DNA of 64,000 bases, taken from NCBI GenBank assembly GCA_032229885.1, contig JAVYAJ010000283.1, positions 1-64,000 of the forward strand, given 5' to 3'. Of the stretch, positions 26,257 to 35,145 are shown in pieces. Position 1 is the first letter of the stretch. Every line of letters starts with the position of its first letter. The position numbers and the translations under genes are program-made. The notes under the pieces were generated by a model. That model made no database searches. It was not told where the DNA came from and saw only the letters and a program-made list of their open reading frames with translations. The stretch is from Anammoximicrobium sp032229885. Lineage in GTDB: Bacteria > Planctomycetota > Planctomycetia > Pirellulales > Pirellulaceae.

Positions 26257-27549
26257 TCATTCGTGCCGCAACGCTTCGATGGGACTCATCAGGGCTGCGC
26301 GGCGCGCCGGATAGACGCCGAACACGACCCCCGTCAGCACGGACGTGCTAAAGGCGATGATCACCGCCCACCAACTCAAAGCCGTCTCGATGTCGGCCAA
26401 CTGCGAGACGACAATCGGGATCGCGACTCCCAAAAAGATGCCCATCAATCCGCCGCCCGACGACAAGACCATGCTTTCGACCATGAACTGGGTGACGATA
26501 TGCGTCCGCGTGGCTCCGAGCGCGCGGCGGATCCCGATCTCCTTGGTTCGTTCCGAGACGGTGGCCAGCATGATGTTCATGATGCCGATGCCGCCGACCA
26601 GCAGCGAGATTCCGGCGATCGAGCCGAGCACCAGGTTCCAGATCTGCTTTTCGTGCTCGGCTTGGCGCAGCAGCTCGAGCGGCACTTGGATCTCGTAATC
26701 GGCCTTGTTCGGGTGTCGCTGTTCGAGCAGCTTGCGGACCATCGCCGCCGTCGGGCTGACCAGGGTCTCGTCGTACAACGTCAGCGTGATTTCGTGGAGC
26801 TGCGTCCGCTCGAAGTCGCGACCTCCGGAACGTACGATCAGTTGCAGTTCGCCGAACCGGCTACGAGCCGAGTTGAGCGGGATATAGATATCGTTGTTTT
26901 GGTTCTGAGCCCCGATTGCCCCCGGAATCGCCCCGCCGCTGTCCTGTGCGTGCAACACGCCGACGACGACGAAGGCCCCGTTGCCCAACAGCACGGCCTT
27001 GCCGAGCGGGTCTTCGTACAAGAACAGCCGTTCCGCGGCCCCGGCGGCCAGCACGGCGACATTGGCCAGCAGCGTATCGTCCATCTTCGTCAAGAAGCGA
27101 CCGCGTTGCATCGTCAGTCGTTTGACGGCCTGATATTCGGGCGTGGTCCCCAGGATGCGGGCATTCGAGATTCGATGTCGGCCGTACTGCGCGTTCTTGC
27201 GGAGCAGCGAGACCGGCACCGCTTGCTTGACCGTGGGCAGGGCCTCGGCGAGGACATCGTAGTCGGCGTATTTCAAGCCGTATTCCGCCACGCGACTGGC
27301 CTGCCGTTGGCTGCTCGTCCCGGTCGACGCGTCGCGATCGTCGTCGGCCGGCTTGACGCTGCGGACAATCACGTTCGCCGCGCCCAACTGGCGAATCTGC
27401 TCGACTGCGCGGCGTTTGGATCCCTCGCCGATGGCCAGCATGGCGATCACCGAACTGACGCCCAGAATCGTTCCCAGCATGGTCAACAAACTGCGCAGCT
27501 TGTTGAGCATCAGATTGCGAACGGACAGTTCGATGATTTTCCACCACAT
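26257..27549 (-). CDS. MacB/FtsX-type ABC transporter permease
   Basis: A 430-residue integral membrane protein. The N-terminal helix (NKLRSLLTMLGTILGVSSVIAMLAIGEGSK) is followed by a periplasmic MacB_PCD domain to about residue 285. Three C-terminal helices of the FtsX type follow, with GGIGIMNIMLATVSERTKEIGIRRALGA and the ending FGVYPARRAALMSPIEALRHE. Such permeases couple cytoplasmic ATP hydrolysis to export or periplasmic work by a tripartite pump. The gene begins 3 bases after the HlyD-type adaptor gene, so they form an operon. No MacB-type ATPase domain is fused to it and no ATPase gene is adjacent, which is unusual. Confidence 0.9.
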   Translation of the reverse strand: MWWKIIELSVRNLMLNKLRSLLTMLGTILGVSSVIAMLAIGEGSKRRAVEQIRQLGAANVIVRSVKPADDDRDASTGTSSQRQASRVAEYGLKYADYDVLAEALPTVKQAVPVSLLRKNAQYGRHRISNARILGTTPEYQAVKRLTMQRGRFLTKMDDTLLANVAVLAAGAAERLFLYEDPLGKAVLLGNGAFVVVGVLHAQDSGGAIPGAIGAQNQNNDIYIPLNSARSRFGELQLIVRSGGRDFERTQLHEITLTLYDETLVSPTAAMVRKLLEQRHPNKADYEIQVPLELLRQAEHEKQIWNLVLGSIAGISLLVGGIGIMNIMLATVSERTKEIGIRRALGATRTHIVTQFMVESMVLSSGGGLMGIFLGVAIPIVVSQLADIETALSWWAVIIAFSTSVLTGVVFGVYPARRAALMSPIEALRHE

Positions 27550-27552
27550 GGA

Positions 27553-29322
27553 TCAGAAGGCCTTGGCCGTCACGCTGATCGCGGCGGAACGCGTGGGCTC
27601 GGCCACGGGCGCCGTAGACGAGGCAGACTTGGGCGCGGCAGACTTGGATGGGGCAGGCACGGATTGGGCAGGCACGGTCGGCGTTTCGGCGGCGCCCGCC
27701 AAGGCGTCTTTCGGCGGCGCGTTGTCCGTCGTCGGGCGGGCCGCGTCGATGATCGCCATGGGATTGAGCACCACGCGCTGGCCGGCCGCGATGCCGTCGG
27801 TGACCTGCACCAGCTTGTCGTTCGTCCGGCCGAGTTTGATGGGTTGTTTCCGAGGCATCCCGTTCTGGTCGACGTAGCAGGCCGTCTCTTTGCCTTCCTG
27901 GATGATGGCCTGCACAGGAACGGTCAACACGTTCTCGAGTCGATCGACGCTGATGTCGGCCACCGCCGTCATCCCCGGTTTGAGATGCTCGACGGGCACA
28001 TCGATGGTGATGATCGTCTGATAGACCTTTGTGTCCGAGCTGAACCAGCCGCCCTGGTCCGGCAGAACGGCCACCGACTTGACGGTCGCGGGATACCGGC
28101 GATCCGGAAAAGCGTCCACGCGAACCCCGGCCCTCAAGCCGGGTTTCATCTGGTCCAGGACGGATTCATGGATCGAGGTTTTGACCTGCATCCGCTCGAG
28201 GTTTGGCAGCGACAGGATTCGCTGTCGAGGGCGGATGGCGGCGCCTTCGCGGATCTCTTCATTGAACCGGTCGACGGGCGCGTACGCGACCATTCCATCC
28301 TGAGGCGCGACGATCGTGCACCGCTCGATCTGTTTCTCGAATCGGGCCAACCGTTCTTCGGCTTTCTTCAGCGTCTGGTTGGCGGCATCCAAGGCCGCTT
28401 TGGTCTGGGCCAGCATGGCTTCGTTGTTGCGTTTGACTTGCTCGACCTTGCGAACGGCCGTTTCCACCTTGCCCTTCAGCCTCAGTTCTTCCATCTGCTT
28501 TTCATAACGCTGCTTTTTCTCGAGCGTGGCCAGTTGGGTGTCGAGCTTGTTGATCTTGGCCGCGTACTGGCTTTCGGACTGCAGCAGATCCAGGCGAGTC
28601 TGATCCAACTGGTGCTGCCCCGCGTAGCCGAGCTTGAACAGGGCCTCGATCCCGCGACGCTCGTTGCGCTTCAGTTCCAGCGAGGCCTGCGCGCCGAGGA
28701 TCTCGTTGTTGACGTCCTCGATCGTGCGATTGATGGCTTCGACTTCGAGCTTGTACGTCCCGTTCTGCTGGTCGACGAACATCTCGCGCTCGAGCGTCGC
28801 CAACTCGACGTCGAGCAGGGCGTCGGCCAGCGTCGTTTCGTTCTGCGTGACCTGGTTCTCGTGCTTTGCTTCCGCCTGGATCTGGATCGCCCGAGCCGAC
28901 TCGGTGTCGATGATCTGACGATCCAGTCGTTCGCGATGTCCGGCCGAATCGAATTCGACCAGCAGGTCGCCTTTTTTCACCGATGTCCCGTTGGGAACGA
29001 TCGAGATGATCTGCGTGCCGACGATTCCGTCGCCTTCGACGTCATCGACCTCGCAGAGGATCTCGACGTTGCTCTGGCTCTCAAGATTACCTCGTTCGGT
29101 AACGGAGATCGGCAGGTCGGTGAGCGCCACGGTGTGCAGGACCAGCGGCTGCGTCAGCGTGGCGCCCGGGCCGTGATACCACCTGAAGGCGAACAGGCCG
29201 CCGCCGACGGCGCCAGCCAGCAAGACCACGGCGATCGACCAACGGCCTAAGGATCGGGATAACCCGCTGCGGCGCAGCGGCGCGCGGTCCGGCTTTTGTC
29301 TACTCGCATGGCTCATCAGCAT
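27553..29322 (-). CDS. HlyD/MacA-type efflux periplasmic adaptor
   Basis: A membrane-fusion protein of about 589 residues. One N-terminal membrane helix (WSIAVVLLAGAVGGGLFAF) is followed by a barrel-sandwich start (LTDLPISVTERGNLES), a very long alpha-helical hairpin (about residues 115-340, rich in Glu, Lys, Gln, Arg), then the returning lipoyl-like strand (CTIVAPQDGMVAY) and the beta-barrel (AGVRVDAFPDRRYPATVKSV). The C-terminal tail is Ala/Pro/Ser-rich. It should link the FtsX-type permease at 26257 to outer components. No clean ribosome-binding site marks the start; ATGs at 29322 and 29316 are the likeliest, and the frame is open to 29415. Confidence 0.85.
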   Translation of the reverse strand: MLMSHASRQKPDRAPLRRSGLSRSLGRWSIAVVLLAGAVGGGLFAFRWYHGPGATLTQPLVLHTVALTDLPISVTERGNLESQSNVEILCEVDDVEGDGIVGTQIISIVPNGTSVKKGDLLVEFDSAGHRERLDRQIIDTESARAIQIQAEAKHENQVTQNETTLADALLDVELATLEREMFVDQQNGTYKLEVEAINRTIEDVNNEILGAQASLELKRNERRGIEALFKLGYAGQHQLDQTRLDLLQSESQYAAKINKLDTQLATLEKKQRYEKQMEELRLKGKVETAVRKVEQVKRNNEAMLAQTKAALDAANQTLKKAEERLARFEKQIERCTIVAPQDGMVAYAPVDRFNEEIREGAAIRPRQRILSLPNLERMQVKTSIHESVLDQMKPGLRAGVRVDAFPDRRYPATVKSVAVLPDQGGWFSSDTKVYQTIITIDVPVEHLKPGMTAVADISVDRLENVLTVPVQAIIQEGKETACYVDQNGMPRKQPIKLGRTNDKLVQVTDGIAAGQRVVLNPMAIIDAARPTTDNAPPKDALAGAAETPTVPAQSVPAPSKSAAPKSASSTAPVAEPTRSAAISVTAKAF

Positions 29323-30047
29323 TTCCCGGAACGAAGGAGAGGAAGGCAATTTCATCGGACACATTGGAATTGGCGACCGATCGCTTTCGTGCTTCAGCAC
29401 GGCTCGCCGCCGCACGCCACGGGGGGCGGCGCGCCGTCAGCGGGCACGGGTCAATTCCTTCGGCATCCGTCCACGAACAACCGCCATGGGCGGAAGTCGT
29501 CACCAAGTCCGCCGATCGACCGCGGTCCAGCCGACAGCTCGTCCAGGTGGGCTCGAGCGGTGTTGGGCTTCGGCATGTCGATCTCAGACGAATGGTTGTC
29601 TCTTTCCGGTGTGGCTCGCGCGGGCCTAGAGCGAGTCACTCGGGCAGGTCGTTTGCGCTCGATTCAGGCTAGTTGGCCGGCGCCATGCGCGAGGCTGCTA
29701 CCACGGGATGCGGGCCATCGCATCGAACGGCGCTATCGCCACCAAGCCTATCGACCACCATACTGTATTGTATTGGCTCACAAAAGTGTGTAAACCGCAA
29801 TCGGAGAGAAAAAGTCATCGACCTCCGAAATGCACGGCGCACCGTTCAACATCCGATGCCGTGAAACGACGCCCGCAGGCTTCTCGAACGGACACGAGCA
29901 AAGCCTTCCCTTCGGAAACGGCGCCCGTAGACACGTCGCTTCCATGCGGTGCGTAGGTTCAAACGCCCGCACCGTTGGCACGGTCTGTGTGGCGCCGACG
30001 GGCCTCGGTGTGGCGCCTGCGGGCCAAAGTCTTCGAGACGGACGAAC
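29323..30047. other. Spacer without supported gene
   Basis: About 725 bases. It contains a good minus-strand promoter candidate at 29767-29794. A near-exact 17-base direct repeat beginning TGTGGCGCC lies at 29988-30004 and 30009-30025. No coding region is supported. Confidence 0.4.
29767..29794 (-). promoter_or_regulatory. Candidate promoter for adaptor-permease operon
   Basis: On the minus strand TTTACA (29794-29789) and TACAAT (29772-29767) are 16 bases apart, each one mismatch from consensus. This lies in an unusually AT-rich patch. The distance to the chosen adaptor start is about 440 bases. Confidence 0.5.
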
Positions 30048-31163
30048 TCAGGTGTACGCCTCGATCCACTGGTAGATCCTTTGTTCCGCTTCGGGAGGAA
30101 CGCTATGGCCTTGGCGATGGTTGAACAGGCCCACGCGCGGCGGGCCGGGAATCTCCTCGGCGTACAAGCGATAGACGTTCAGCGCGGCGGCGATGAACGG
30201 CCAACTGCGATCGCCATCAGCCGAGTCGCCGCCGAGCAGCAGGAAGGCGCGCGGCGCGATCAGGCTCAACAACTCGTGATGGTCGTGGGCCAACGGTTCG
30301 CGGCGAACCGCGTCGCCCAGATACCACGACGCCTCCCAATTGGAGAATCGGATCCCGATCCCGCCCTCGCTGCTGACCGCGGCGCGAATGCGGTCGTCGA
30401 ACGCCGCCAGATACAGAGCCTCTTTGGCGCCCAGCGAGTGCCCGACCGCGGCCAGACGCGTCGGATCGACCTCCGGAACGCGGCTCAAAATGTCCACCGC
30501 CACGATCGCGTCGTACAACATTTTGGCCATGCCTCGCGAGCCGGGATGACGGGCCTTGAACGCATCGACGTGTTTTTGATAGGCAATACTCAGATCGTCC
30601 GACCAGAGGAAACAGCGTGGACAGATCGTCACAAACCCGCGCTGCGCCAGCTTCAGGCCAAACGCTTTTTCCGGATCGCCTTCGACGCCCGCCGACTGGC
30701 GAATGGTGAGCCGCGTGGTCGCGTGCAGGGCCACCGCCCCCGGACAAGACTTAGGCAGCGGCTGGGGTTTGAGCAGATACGCCTCGACGGGCAGGCCCGG
30801 CTCGACCTCGTAGCGGATCCGTTGCCGCACGACGCCGTCGCGTCGATCTTCCTCGATCACCTCGAACTCGGGCGTCGCGGGCCGCCCGACGTGAAACTCG
30901 CCGAGAAATTCCAGCCACCACGCGCGGATCTGTTCGCGGCGCGCCTGCCAGGCTGCACGCGTGGTGATCGGGTGATTCGCGTCGTCGACCAACAACGGCG
31001 ACAGGGGGGCGTCCCCCGCCGGAACCACGGCCGGCGGGCGTTGAACGTCGGCCAGCCAAGCCACGTCACGACTCGCGTTCGGCGAGGCAAACGCCGCGAG
31101 GCGCGGGAGCGAACAGGCCGCTGCCGTGGCCGCCAAGAATCGCCGTCGGGTAACCGTCATCAT
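30048..31163 (-). CDS. Tat-exported alpha/beta hydrolase (esterase-like)
   Basis: A 371-residue alpha/beta hydrolase with a twin-arginine signal (TRRRFLAAT near residue 5). The nucleophile elbow GHSLG lies near residue 240, and RQGHSVPPEAEQRIYQWI near the end supplies the likely catalytic His. The arrangement matches dienelactone hydrolase or acetyl-xylan-esterase-like planctomycete proteins. The stretch LSLIAPRAFLLLGGDSADGD is shared with CE15-type and related esterases. It probably deacylates a carbohydrate ester in the periplasm; the substrate is unknown. GAGAGGAAG precedes two adjacent ATGs (31163 and 31160); the second has the better spacing. Confidence 0.82.
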   Translation of the reverse strand: MMTVTRRRFLAATAAACSLPRLAAFASPNASRDVAWLADVQRPPAVVPAGDAPLSPLLVDDANHPITTRAAWQARREQIRAWWLEFLGEFHVGRPATPEFEVIEEDRRDGVVRQRIRYEVEPGLPVEAYLLKPQPLPKSCPGAVALHATTRLTIRQSAGVEGDPEKAFGLKLAQRGFVTICPRCFLWSDDLSIAYQKHVDAFKARHPGSRGMAKMLYDAIVAVDILSRVPEVDPTRLAAVGHSLGAKEALYLAAFDDRIRAAVSSEGGIGIRFSNWEASWYLGDAVRREPLAHDHHELLSLIAPRAFLLLGGDSADGDRSWPFIAAALNVYRLYAEEIPGPPRVGLFNHRQGHSVPPEAEQRIYQWIEAYT

Positions 31164-31325
31164 GCTTCCTCTCGCTGTGCGATCATCCGGATTCGAACAT
31201 CGCGGGCCGATGCGCGTCGGATCGTGCGCCGCCGGTCAGACCCGCGCGCAAGATACGCCGCACACCGCGCCCGCGGCCTTCGTATCCGCGGCCGAGCGTG
31301 GCCGCGGACACGTCCCGGCCACGCA

Positions 31326-32639
31326 TCAGCCTGGCTCGACTTCCCAGCCAGGCCGATACGCCTTCGAGATATACGCGTCGGCCTTCGGGCAATTCGTGGC
31401 CCGCAGTTGCTGGGCATCCCACTCGAGCCGCTGGCCGGTTCGATAGGCCACGTTCCCCAGCAGCACGGCCTCGGTCAGCGCGCCGGAATAATCAAAGTTG
31501 CAGGTCGTGGGCGAGCCGTCCTTGCAAGCCTTGATCCACTCGGCATGGTGACCGATCGAGGCCGGGATCGTCTGCGGCGGCGGCTGGAAATTGGCGAACT
31601 TCTCCGTGGGGAACAGCCGGTAATTTCCGTAGTCAGCGTACATCTTGCCCTCGCTGCCCACGAACATCACGCCGTTGCCCGGAACCCGCTCGCCAGCGAC
31701 CTCGCGCGGAATCAGGTTCCCGTCGTACCACGTGAACCGGACGGGCGCCAGGCCCTCGCGGGCGGGGAACTCGTAGCGAACGATCAGGCCCAGGGGGCAC
31801 GTTTCGGGATGCACCGGCGGCCCTTCCGCTTCGCAACTGGTCGGATGCCGCAGCTTGAGCGCCCAGAAAGGAAGGTCCATGTAATGGCACGCCATGTCGC
31901 CCAACGTTCCTTGCCCGAAGTCCCACCAGCGGCGCCACTGGGCCGGGTGGTAACGGCCTGGCCAAAACGGACGATACGGCGCCGGACCGAGCCACAGATC
32001 CCAATTCAAGTTCGGCGGCGGCTCTTGGCCGCCCTCGGGACGATCGCCGCCGCCCCAGCCTTTGCCGACCCAGACGTGGACCTCGGTCACGTCGCCGATC
32101 GCGCCGGATTGGATGATCTCGACTACACGGCGATAGTTGTCGCCCGCATGGATCTGCGTGCCCAACTGGGTCGCGACGCCGTGTTTTTTGGCCGCCTCGG
32201 CCACGATCCGCGATTCCCGCACGGTGTGAGTCAGCGGCTTTTCGCAGTACACATGCAACCCGGCTCGAATCGCTCGAATCGTCGCCGGGGCATGGTTGTG
32301 GTCCGCGGTACCGATCACGACGGCATCGATCTTGCCCGCTTCCTTGTCCAGCATCTCGCGATAATCGGCATACTTTCGGGCATCCGGGAAACGCTGCGCA
32401 CAGCGGTCCAGATAGTTCGAGTCGACATCGCACAGGGCGACGATGTTCTCGTCTTGGACACCGGCGACGTCGGCCGCGGCTCGATTGGCCGTCCCGATGC
32501 AGGCGATGTTCAGCTTTTGGTTGGGGGACTCCGAAGCTCGCCCGGCCGTCTGACTCCACACGCCACCGGACAGCGCCGCGAGGCCGAGGCCCGAGGTTCT
32601 CAGAAAATCACGGCGACGAAAACTCGTTTGGCTTGGCAT
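31326..32639 (-). CDS. Tat-exported Gfo/Idh/MocA family oxidoreductase
   Basis: A 437-residue oxidoreductase with a twin-arginine signal (FRRRDFLRTSG from residue 7) and a Rossmann start (NIACIGTANRA near residue 46). It also has CEKPLTHTVRESR (the family EKP motif) and a C-terminal domain with GTLGDMACHYMDLPFWAL, typical of the large planctomycete exported branch. It shares its class with the protein at 7058-8389 but differs in motif detail. An AGGAG lies about 10 bases before the ATG at 32639; ATG 32648 is also possible but too close. It lies 162 bases upstream of the Tat esterase gene on the same strand and may share transcription and substrate with it. Confidence 0.9.
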   Translation of the reverse strand: MPSQTSFRRRDFLRTSGLGLAALSGGVWSQTAGRASESPNQKLNIACIGTANRAAADVAGVQDENIVALCDVDSNYLDRCAQRFPDARKYADYREMLDKEAGKIDAVVIGTADHNHAPATIRAIRAGLHVYCEKPLTHTVRESRIVAEAAKKHGVATQLGTQIHAGDNYRRVVEIIQSGAIGDVTEVHVWVGKGWGGGDRPEGGQEPPPNLNWDLWLGPAPYRPFWPGRYHPAQWRRWWDFGQGTLGDMACHYMDLPFWALKLRHPTSCEAEGPPVHPETCPLGLIVRYEFPAREGLAPVRFTWYDGNLIPREVAGERVPGNGVMFVGSEGKMYADYGNYRLFPTEKFANFQPPPQTIPASIGHHAEWIKACKDGSPTTCNFDYSGALTEAVLLGNVAYRTGQRLEWDAQQLRATNCPKADAYISKAYRPGWEVEPG

Positions 32640-33352
32640 GTGTTGCATTCTCCTGTGTTGGTTGAGGGGGGACAAACGCCAGACATCGACCGAGCTTCGT
32701 CGGATGGGCCGTGTGCCGGTTCGCCGGAACCGCGCGGTAGGCAGAGGGCGAGGCGCGTTCGTGTCTGTGGTTCGCGTAATGTGGAGGAAGGCTTTGACAC
32801 GCAAGAGTCTAATCTACGGGGCAGGCTGTCGCAACCAAATGAGCCGACCGATGGGCCGGCACGTTTGCGACGCGGCCCTTGATCCGGCCCTCGGCCACGG
32901 CTCGTCTCAATCCATTCATGAGCGGCCCTCGACCTGCTGTCTTCAGATTGCTGCTTTCCCCCCTACTGCCCTTTGACGGCCCGCACGAGCCTCGTCCGCC
33001 GCGCGAAACGATGCCGCCTCTCGCGAACAACTAGAAGGTCCACATAGTGGGAATCGTAGAATAACTTTCCGAACAAAGCGGAATCAAGATTGACACGCTT
33101 GAATAACGTCTTCTAGAATGGCTATGTTGAGTGAACAACGTTTGACGGTTGTAGCGTTGCTTGCAACATTCCCACCTAATTGACAACACGCCTGTTGACA
33201 GCGTCCGCATTCGGGAGGAACCCGTCGCCGACGCTTGTGACCGCAACGAGAGAGCAGGGTTGCACGGATGCCCGGATGGCACGATTCGCCGCATGATTGC
33301 GCGGCGAGCTTGACTGCTTCCAACCTATCTTGGCCGCACACACCACAGATCC
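32640..33352. other. Divergent spacer before the gsp cluster
   Basis: About 710 bases between the divergently transcribed oxidoreductase and gspE. It holds a strong promoter candidate at 33090-33119. AT content is higher near 33050-33200. No gene is supported. Confidence 0.5.
33090..33119 (+). promoter_or_regulatory. Strong promoter candidate for gsp cluster
   Basis: A perfect TTGACA at 33090-33095 and TAGAAT at 33114-33119 are 18 bases apart in an AT-rich patch. Transcription would start near 33126, leaving a leader of about 225 bases before gspE. A second TTGACA occurs near 33193 without a good -10. Confidence 0.6.
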
Positions 33353-35050
33353 ATGATTGTTGCGAAATACTACCAAGAAGCGGCGGGGATCAGTCCCCAT
33401 GAACTGGAGACGGTGCGCCAGTGCTTTGCCAACGACGGCTGCCTGGACTCGGTGACGCTCGAGCTGGGGTACAGCTCGGCGGACGAGCTGATGCGGGCTG
33501 TCGGCGACGCGCTCGGCATGGAGTACGCAGATCTGTCGATGGTCACCGTCGACGCGACGATCCTGCGGCGATTTCCGTTGCGGCTGATCCATCGTTACGG
33601 CGCGTTTCCGCTGGCGCATCGCGATGGTTCGTTGGTGGTGGCGGTCAGCAACCCATTCGACTTATCCGCGCTGGATGCGGTCGGCGCCGCCGTTCCGGAG
33701 AGCATCGTCCCGGTGATCGCGTTGGCGGACGAGCTGGCTCGGCTGGTCAAAACGCACCTGGGCGTCGGCGCCGAGACGATCGACGACTTGCTGGCGATTC
33801 GCGAGCAGCAGGACGATCGCATCGAGGTTCTCGACGAGCCGGAATTTGACCGGTCCGAAGCCTCGGAGGCTGCTCAAGAAGCGTCGGTCGTGCGGCTGGT
33901 CAACGAGATTTTGATCGAGGCGGTGGACGGGCGCGCCAGCGACATTCACCTCGAAGCCCAGGCGGACGGCTTGAAGATTCGCTATCGCATCGATGGCGTG
34001 CTGCAAACCCAGCCCGCCCCTCCGCAGATCCACCGTTTCCAGGCTGCGATCATCAGCCGCCTGAAGATCATGGCGCGGTTGAACATCGCCGAAAAACGCG
34101 TGCCGCAGGATGGACGGATCAAGCTGCGCGTCTCCGGTCGCGAGATCGACATCCGCGTGTCGATGATCCCGATGCTGCACGGCGAAGGGATCGTGATGCG
34201 AATTCTGGACAAGAGCCGGCTGAATTTTTCGCTTCGCGGCGTGGGGATGGGCCGCGATGTGTACCAGAAGTTCCAGCAGCTGATCAAACTGCCGCACGGG
34301 ATTATCCTGGTCACGGGTCCCACTGGATCAGGCAAGACGACGACGCTGTACAGCGCCTTGAACGAACTGAAGAACGAACAAACCAAGATCATCACGACCG
34401 AAGATCCCATCGAGTATCAACTGGATGGAATCAACCAGATCCAGGTTCACTCGAAGGTCGGGCTGACATTTGCGGCCAGCCTGCGGAGTATTTTGCGGCA
34501 CGATCCGGACGTGGTGCTGGTGGGCGAGATCCGCGACTTTGAAACCGCCGAAAACGCCGTCCAGGCGTCGCTGACCGGCCATCTGGTGTTCAGCACGCTG
34601 CACACCAACGACGCCGCGGGCGCGTTCATGCGGCTGGCGGACATGGGGGTCGAACCGTTTCTGGTCTGCAGCACGGTCGAAGGCGTGCTGGCCCAGCGGC
34701 TGGTGCGGACGCTGTGCCAACAGTGCAGCGAGCCGCATACGCCTTCGCGCGAAGACGTCCCCGAAGATTTTCCTTGGGAGGAATGCGAGCGCGAGGGACG
34801 GACGATCTACCGCGCGGTCGGGTGCCGCGAGTGCCGCGGCACGGGTTATCGCGGGCGGACGGGCATCTACGAATTGTTGGTCAGCAACGACGAAGTCCGT
34901 CGCCTGGCGGCCGAACGCGCGCCCACCAATTTAGTGAAGAACGCCGCCGTGGCGGCCGGGATGCGAACCCTGCGCCAGGATGGCTGGAGAAATGTGCTGC
35001 GCGGCCAGACGACGATCGAAGAAGTGCTGCGCGTGACCAAGACGGACTAG
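33353..35050 (+). CDS. gspE: Type II secretion/type IV pilus assembly ATPase GspE
   Basis: A 565-residue AAA-type ATPase that powers pseudopilus assembly from the cytoplasmic side. It has an N-terminal MshEN-like domain (about residues 1-130) and the core with Walker A GPTGSGKTTT near residue 322. Also present are an Asp box (ITTEDPIEYQ), Walker B DPDVVLVGEIRD near 384 and a His box (GHLVFSTLHTND). Two Cys pairs that bind zinc in GspE are LCQQC near 454 and CRECRG near 494. No good ribosome-binding site precedes ATG 33353. It is the first gene of a seven-gene cluster running to 41104. Confidence 0.92.
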   Translation: MIVAKYYQEAAGISPHELETVRQCFANDGCLDSVTLELGYSSADELMRAVGDALGMEYADLSMVTVDATILRRFPLRLIHRYGAFPLAHRDGSLVVAVSNPFDLSALDAVGAAVPESIVPVIALADELARLVKTHLGVGAETIDDLLAIREQQDDRIEVLDEPEFDRSEASEAAQEASVVRLVNEILIEAVDGRASDIHLEAQADGLKIRYRIDGVLQTQPAPPQIHRFQAAIISRLKIMARLNIAEKRVPQDGRIKLRVSGREIDIRVSMIPMLHGEGIVMRILDKSRLNFSLRGVGMGRDVYQKFQQLIKLPHGIILVTGPTGSGKTTTLYSALNELKNEQTKIITTEDPIEYQLDGINQIQVHSKVGLTFAASLRSILRHDPDVVLVGEIRDFETAENAVQASLTGHLVFSTLHTNDAAGAFMRLADMGVEPFLVCSTVEGVLAQRLVRTLCQQCSEPHTPSREDVPEDFPWEECEREGRTIYRAVGCRECRGTGYRGRTGIYELLVSNDEVRRLAAERAPTNLVKNAAVAAGMRTLRQDGWRNVLRGQTTIEEVLRVTKTD

Positions 35051-35145
35051 TTTTTAGGTGTCCTCGTTCCGCGCGGCCGCACAGAACCACACGCGTGGCG
35101 CAGGGCGCCGACGTCCTGCCGAGAAAATCTGCCTAGTGGCGCGCG

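Noticed and set aside
26035..29250. A 1071-codon open frame on + across the permease and adaptor genes
   Set aside because: It is a mirror of two well-supported minus-strand genes, is His/Arg/Asp-rich and has no domain.
29988..30025. Direct repeat of TGTGGCGCC-type 17-mer as an attachment site
   Set aside because: Only two adjacent copies, no integrase or tRNA nearby.
29949..32882. A 977-codon open frame on + opposite the Tat esterase and oxidoreductase
   Set aside because: Both minus-strand genes have signals and catalytic motifs; the plus frame has none.
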